9,267 bases of DNA from Cyanobacteria bacterium HKST-UBA02. Lineage in GTDB: Bacteria; Cyanobacteriota; Vampirovibrionia; Obscuribacterales; Obscuribacteraceae. Every line of letters starts with the position of its first letter. The stretch's first letter is position 1. Shown piece by piece: positions 6,472-9,267 of this stretch. The stretch lies in the NCBI GenBank assembly GCA_020431945.1, contig JAGQHH010000351.1, positions 1 through 9,267 of the forward strand, read 5' to 3'. Under the pieces are notes generated by a model. The model did not search any database and was not told the DNA's origin. It saw nothing but the letters and a program-made list of their open reading frames with translations. A program made the translations under genes and the position numbers.

Positions 6472-8109
6472 CTATACGTCCAGATCCCTGGCCATGACGG
6501 CGCCTCCGCCTTCCTGCCTGGCGCGCTCCCTGGCGCTTTCCGCCACCGCCAGAAGCGAGGGCATGTCCTGCGCATCTTCCGGGAATGTCGCACAGCCTAT
6601 GGTCAAAAACGTCGAATCCGTGCTGGTCATGGCCAGCTCGAGAACGCTCGAAGGCAGCGACTTGAGGATCGCCCGGGCGATTTTCTCGGTAGCGGCAAAC
6701 TCGGTATTGAAAAGAAGCAGACCCAGATCATTCTCGTAATGAGAAATGATCCCCCGGAAGTTGGCTACCCCGCATATCTCTCGCCAGAGCAACTGGAAAC
6801 CCTCCGGGCTCAAGCTCGAGCGACCGTCACCCTGATCCCGTCCGGATCTGATAGCCAGCAGGATCACCGAAAGGGGCACCTCGGGCTCGCTATTGATGTG
6901 ATGATTGAGCAGATAGAGAAACGAAGAATAATCGTAGAGTCCGGTGTCATCACGTAAGAGCTTGTTCTCGACACTCTCGATCAGGGACGGATCGATTGCT
7001 TTGGGCTCGATATCAGCGGAGCGACCGCCCGACTGACGGAGCGTGATGAGCTCGAGCCTGAGAAGAGAAGCGATGGCGAAGACCCAGCGGCTACGGGTGA
7101 GCCAGAGACCCTCGACAATCTCCTGCACCGAGCGGCGCCCATCGATCATTGCATAGACTTTCGTTTCCAGCTCCGGGTCGTAACTCTGCTTTTCCCGGAG
7201 CAGCACAGGCACACGATCGACGGTGATGGACGGATCCCTGCTGACAAGCACCGAGCCCATCTGCAAACCGGCACCTTTGAGATATACAGTGCAGTCCATG
7301 AGCATGGCACCGTCCAGCACCAGGCGATCCAGAGCCGTGGAGATGGTCTTCTCGTCGGTCTTGAGTTTGTGCTCGAACTGGAAGTCGCCATCCTGCCAGC
7401 AAATTGCTTGCAGGAGACATTCTTCCCCGACGCCCCGGCTACCTTCGGCATGGGTCGGCACGCCGTCCTCGAAAAAGACATCGGCGAATGAAGACTGTCT
7501 CTGGATTCGCAGGCGCCCGGACATTCGATCGAGCTTGATGGACTGGAGAAGGTTGGTGATGCTGACGATGGCCAGATTTCCCTTGAGGACGTCCGGAGCG
7601 CTGGTCATCAACCGGGAGTCTCCGAAGATCGGCACGCTGTCGAAAGTCCTGGTGGCTTCGAAATTCTGGCTCGCTGCATGACTGGAACTAGAGCTTGCAC
7701 TGGAACCGTTAATGGCGGAATGATCATCCACCACTCTGGGAAGCTTGCTCATGGTGTCGAATCCGACCTTGTCCTGGCCGGTCCTGACCATTGACTGCAA
7801 AGATGTATTGATCCGACCCAGGATCGATTCGAGATCGGTCCCCACGGCATACCAGAGTTCCAGAGCTCCGGCGCCGGAACGAGAAAGCATGCGCCATTCC
7901 GGAGATCCGCCGTCACGACCGATTATGGTGAGAAGGAACTCTTCGTTAATGCCCGGGTCTTTCCAGACGAATTGAAAGAGAACGTTCTTCTCCATCTGGC
8001 AGAATGTCAGGAAGCGCCGCAGGTCCTGAGCGCCTGGTTTGCCGACCAGTCTCTGCAGGCGAATGGCGGAACCACCTTGTTGTGAGCTATGTTCCTGACC
8101 GCCTGACAT
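6472..8109 (-). CDS. PATAN/DUF4388 protein with degenerate GGDEF domain
   Basis: 545 residues from the ATG at 8109; an in-frame GTG directly before it (8112) lies too close to the purine-rich AAGAGAG to be preferred. Residues 20-110 form an unrecognised mixed alpha/beta domain. Residues 132-150 are a Ser-rich linker. Residues 173-255 are a PATAN/DUF4388 domain (DVLKGNLAIVSITNLLQSIK, MSGRLRIQRQ, ADVFFEDGVPTHAEG, GEECLLQAICWQDGDFQFE). Residues 310-360 look like a winged-helix-type continuation (IDGRRSVQEIVEGL). Residues 387-540 follow the diguanylate cyclase order: DDTGLYDYSSFLYLLNHHI for DxLTGLxNRRxF, PLSVILLAI for the LLDID strand, HYENDLGLLL where RYGGDEFxLLL belongs, and LTIGCATFPEDAQDMPSLLAVAE for the closing motif. 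The metal Asp is Ala and GGDEF is ENDLG, so cyclase activity is very unlikely. It is probably a cytoplasmic adaptor or nucleotide-sensing relic working with the downstream kinase. Confidence 0.88.
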   Translation of the reverse strand: MSGGQEHSSQQGGSAIRLQRLVGKPGAQDLRRFLTFCQMEKNVLFQFVWKDPGINEEFLLTIIGRDGGSPEWRMLSRSGAGALELWYAVGTDLESILGRINTSLQSMVRTGQDKVGFDTMSKLPRVVDDHSAINGSSASSSSSHAASQNFEATRTFDSVPIFGDSRLMTSAPDVLKGNLAIVSITNLLQSIKLDRMSGRLRIQRQSSFADVFFEDGVPTHAEGSRGVGEECLLQAICWQDGDFQFEHKLKTDEKTISTALDRLVLDGAMLMDCTVYLKGAGLQMGSVLVSRDPSITVDRVPVLLREKQSYDPELETKVYAMIDGRRSVQEIVEGLWLTRSRWVFAIASLLRLELITLRQSGGRSADIEPKAIDPSLIESVENKLLRDDTGLYDYSSFLYLLNHHINSEPEVPLSVILLAIRSGRDQGDGRSSLSPEGFQLLWREICGVANFRGIISHYENDLGLLLFNTEFAATEKIARAILKSLPSSVLELAMTSTDSTFLTIGCATFPEDAQDMPSLLAVAESARERARQEGGGAVMARDLDV

Positions 8110-8113
8110 CACG

Positions 8114-8143
8114 CTCTCTTGTATAAACCTGTAAACCAGAGAG
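8114..8143 (-). promoter_or_regulatory. Hairpin that would cover the ribosome binding site of the PATAN gene
   Basis: On the minus strand CTCTCT (8143-8138) is perfectly complementary to AGAGAG (8119-8114), with an 18-base loop. AGAGAG is the only purine-rich stretch before the start and ends four bases before the ATG at 8109. Folding would hide the ribosome binding site, so the stem could control translation. A six-pair stem with a large loop is modest in strength; the pairing is seen directly, while the regulation is inferred. Confidence 0.4.
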
Positions 8144-8172
8144 TATTCTACTAGAGCCGCCTACATTAAACC
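8124..8172. repeat. Three TAAACC direct repeats in the PATAN leader
   Basis: TAAACC occurs on the plus strand (GGTTTA on the minus strand) at 8124-8129, 8132-8137 and 8167-8172. The first two are spaced 8 bases start to start and the third lies 35 bases further on. Two copies fall in the loop of the hairpin over the ribosome binding site. They could be a protein-binding site or pair with AAACC in the upstream folded region (8188-8192 on the minus strand), but six-base repeats can arise by chance. Confidence 0.3.
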
Positions 8173-8238
8173 ATGCTAATCAGCAAGGTTTTCGGGAACC
8201 CCCTGATATGGGCGGCGTCCTAGTCCTAAGAAGTAGGC
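8156..8238 (-). ncRNA. Putative structured leader RNA upstream of the PATAN gene
   Basis: Read on the minus strand, nested complementary segments are present. GCCTAC (8238-8233) pairs with GTAGGC (8164-8159), GCCGCC (8216-8211) with GGCGGC (8161-8156), ATCAG (8207-8203) with CTGAT (8183-8179), and GGGGTT (8202-8197) with AACCTT in the apical hairpin, where two pairs are G-U. The G-U pairs favour transcription on the minus strand, since the plus strand would have A-C mismatches there. The first two helices share bases 8159-8161, so they are at least partly alternatives, as in a switch. I recognise no known riboswitch class, and no tRNA, SRP or 6S signature. It lies between a terminator-like hairpin and the PATAN start, so it is probably part of a 5' leader or a small RNA. 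Confidence 0.35.
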
Positions 8239-8266
8239 AAAAGATTTTTTTCAATCCGACTCCCCC

Positions 8267-8306
8267 AAATACGCACCCGGTCGCCAGCCGAGTGCGTATT
8301 TTTCTT
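8267..8306 (+). terminator. Strong intrinsic-terminator-type hairpin
   Basis: AAATACGCAC (8267-8276) and GTGCGTATTT (8292-8301) are perfect inverted repeats. Inside them a further CGG/CCG pair closes a seven-base loop. The run TATTTTTCTT (8297-8306) follows on the plus strand. By position it should end the minus-strand kinase gene whose stop is at 8321-8319, but the T-run is on the plus-strand side; on the minus strand the stem is followed by GGGGG. It may be bidirectional, or may end a plus-strand transcript for which no coding gene is visible. Confidence 0.7.
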
Positions 8307-8318
8307 AGCAGTTACTCG

Positions 8319-9267
8319 CTACCAGAATTGCCGGGTGGAGCCCCGGGCCCGCCGGATCAGCCAGATGCCGCCGAAAGCAAACTGAAAAGCCAGGACCAGG
8401 ACAGTCAGACCGACTGTGTTTATCCTCTCCACCTCGATACCAATTCCGATTCCGTTTAACTCCATAAGAAAGGTTAGAGCGAAAAAGGCCGCTCCCAGAG
8501 ACTCGAGGATCAGGCAGGAGCAAAGCAGATTGAGCCAGCCGTCCCCGGCATAGAAATTGGTGCCGTTCTTGAAGGAGGCACTCAGAGCGCGCATGAATGA
8601 GCCCACTCTGAAAACAAAATAGAGAACAACGAAAATGCATGTCTGCATGAAAAAGCATTTGGCGAATGCGATGACGGCGGTAACAGTATCGAAGCTCTCG
8701 AAGAGATAGAGATAAGGCAGGAATGAAACGGCAAAGAGGATCAGGGCGATCTGCCAGAGACGATCGCTTCTTCGATGGGCACGCTCGACCTGATCGAGAA
8801 GAACCAGGGGCGGTCCTCCTGCAAATACGAACTCCAGATCTTTGACCAGCTCCGCCATGTGCTGATAGCGCTCATCGGGATCCTTGGCGAGGCAGTGACA
8901 GACAATCGACTCCATGGACTCGCTGATATCCAGGGTCCGGTATTTGCGGCGGAATCCGTCGACCTTGTAGTGAAGCTGCTTGAGAATGACTTTCACCGGA
9001 TTTGGTGCGGCAAATGCGGAACGGCCGGTGAGACATTCGTACATCACGCAGCCAAGAGAATATATATCGGTACGCTGATCGAGCAGGTCTCCCCGACACT
9101 GCTCCGGGCTCATATACTCGGGGCTGCCGAAGACCTCTCCGGTGCGTGTGATGGTCGAGATCGTGCTGCCGTCCACCTGTCTGGCAATGCCAAAATCGAC
9201 GATCTTCACGATCGGATAGCCGCCTGACTGCTCCACGATGATATTGCCGGGCTTGAGGTCGCGGTGG
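8319..9267 (-). CDS. Ser/Thr protein kinase with four C-terminal membrane segments (N-terminus beyond right edge)
   Basis: The frame is open to the window edge. The visible part begins at the catalytic loop HRDLKPGN (9266-9243) and contains VDFGIA, the activation-segment end GSPEYMSPEQ, TDIYSLGCVMYECLTG and the subdomain XI arginine in CLAKDPDERY, all intact, so the enzyme is probably active. The glycine loop and ATP-binding Lys lie outside the window. After the kinase domain a basic stretch (ERAHRRSDR) leads into four hydrophobic segments: WQIALILFAVSFLPYLYLF, a long one around TAVIAFAKCFFMQTCIFVV, one around CLILESLGAAFFALTFLM, and one around LTVLVLAFQFAFGGIWLI. The protein ends in IRRARGSTRQFW, with basic residues suggesting that both ends are cytoplasmic. 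There is no large sensor domain, so the membrane bundle itself may sense or anchor. It points the same way as the PATAN gene, but about 209 bases and a hairpin separate them. Confidence 0.92.
   Translation of the reverse strand, partial: HRDLKPGNIIVEQSGGYPIVKIVDFGIARQVDGSTISTITRTGEVFGSPEYMSPEQCRGDLLDQRTDIYSLGCVMYECLTGRSAFAAPNPVKVILKQLHYKVDGFRRKYRTLDISESMESIVCHCLAKDPDERYQHMAELVKDLEFVFAGGPPLVLLDQVERAHRRSDRLWQIALILFAVSFLPYLYLFESFDTVTAVIAFAKCFFMQTCIFVVLYFVFRVGSFMRALSASFKNGTNFYAGDGWLNLLCSCLILESLGAAFFALTFLMELNGIGIGIEVERINTVGLTVLVLAFQFAFGGIWLIRRARGSTRQFW

Noticed and set aside
6254..6739. Plus-strand frame of 161 codons across the kinase/PATAN junction
   Set aside because: It runs antisense over the cysteine ribbons and the end of the degenerate GGDEF domain, both of which are supported by motifs.
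7223..7681. Plus-strand frame of 152 codons opposite the PATAN gene
   Set aside because: It lies wholly antisense to the PATAN/DUF4388 domain, with low-complexity Ser/Arg composition and no domain.
8156..8238. Known RNA classes (tRNA, c-di-GMP-I, fluoride, TPP riboswitch, small SRP RNA)
   Set aside because: The apical GGTTC-like stretch and CTGAT recall tRNA T-arms and the fluoride switch, but there is no acceptor stem or CCA, and none of the invariant motifs of these classes as I know them are present in order.
8208..8459. Plus-strand frame of 83 codons over the hairpin region and the kinase C-terminus
   Set aside because: It crosses the terminator-type hairpin and runs antisense to membrane segments of the second kinase; no ribosome binding site or recognisable motif was found.

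Overview
The window looks like chromosome from a non-photosynthetic relative of Cyanobacteria, most likely the Obscuribacterales branch of Vampirovibrionia/Melainabacteria. This is inferred from protein style, not from a marker gene. The supporting features are eukaryote-like Ser/Thr kinases fused to membrane, LRR and TPR segments, a duplicated CxxCG...GSGSLTQ...CxC motif at a kinase N-terminus, a PATAN/DUF4388 protein, and periplasmic TPR proteins with short 'LE..F' C-terminal modules. Base composition is moderately GC-rich and even across the window. No mobile element, tRNA, rRNA or CRISPR array is visible.

Layout: (1) Positions 1-535, minus strand, hold the N-terminal part of a polyphosphate kinase 2 that runs off the left edge. 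(2) A 75-bp divergent promoter region follows. (3) Positions 611-3797, plus strand, hold a tight three-gene run: a membrane-anchored tri-heme cytochrome c peroxidase (MauG/CcpA family with an extra N-terminal haem-binding domain), a secreted protein of unknown function whose start overlaps the peroxidase stop, and a secreted TonB_C-like/TPR protein. (4) One base later, in convergent orientation, come two minus-strand signalling genes. They are a transmembrane Ser/Thr kinase with LRR and TPR regions (3799-6456) and, 15 bases upstream of it, a PATAN/DUF4388 protein with a degenerate GGDEF domain (6472-8109). (5) A roughly 209-bp leader (8110-8318) contains a hairpin over the ribosome binding site, a larger potentially folded RNA element and a strong terminator-type hairpin. 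(6) A second Ser/Thr kinase with four predicted membrane segments (8319-9267, minus) runs off the right edge.

How the genes may work together: the plus-strand cluster is an envelope module, with peroxide detoxification by periplasmic haem plus two exported partners of unknown role. The minus-strand half is a signalling module. The PATAN-degenerate-GGDEF protein and the downstream LRR/TPR kinase are probably co-transcribed and may act in one pathway. The second kinase lies upstream in the same direction but beyond a hairpin. The most unusual items are the structured leader of the PATAN gene, the fossil GGDEF domain that has lost both its metal-site Asp and its signature motif, and the kinase with altered HRDxK and APE motifs behind a duplicated cysteine ribbon.
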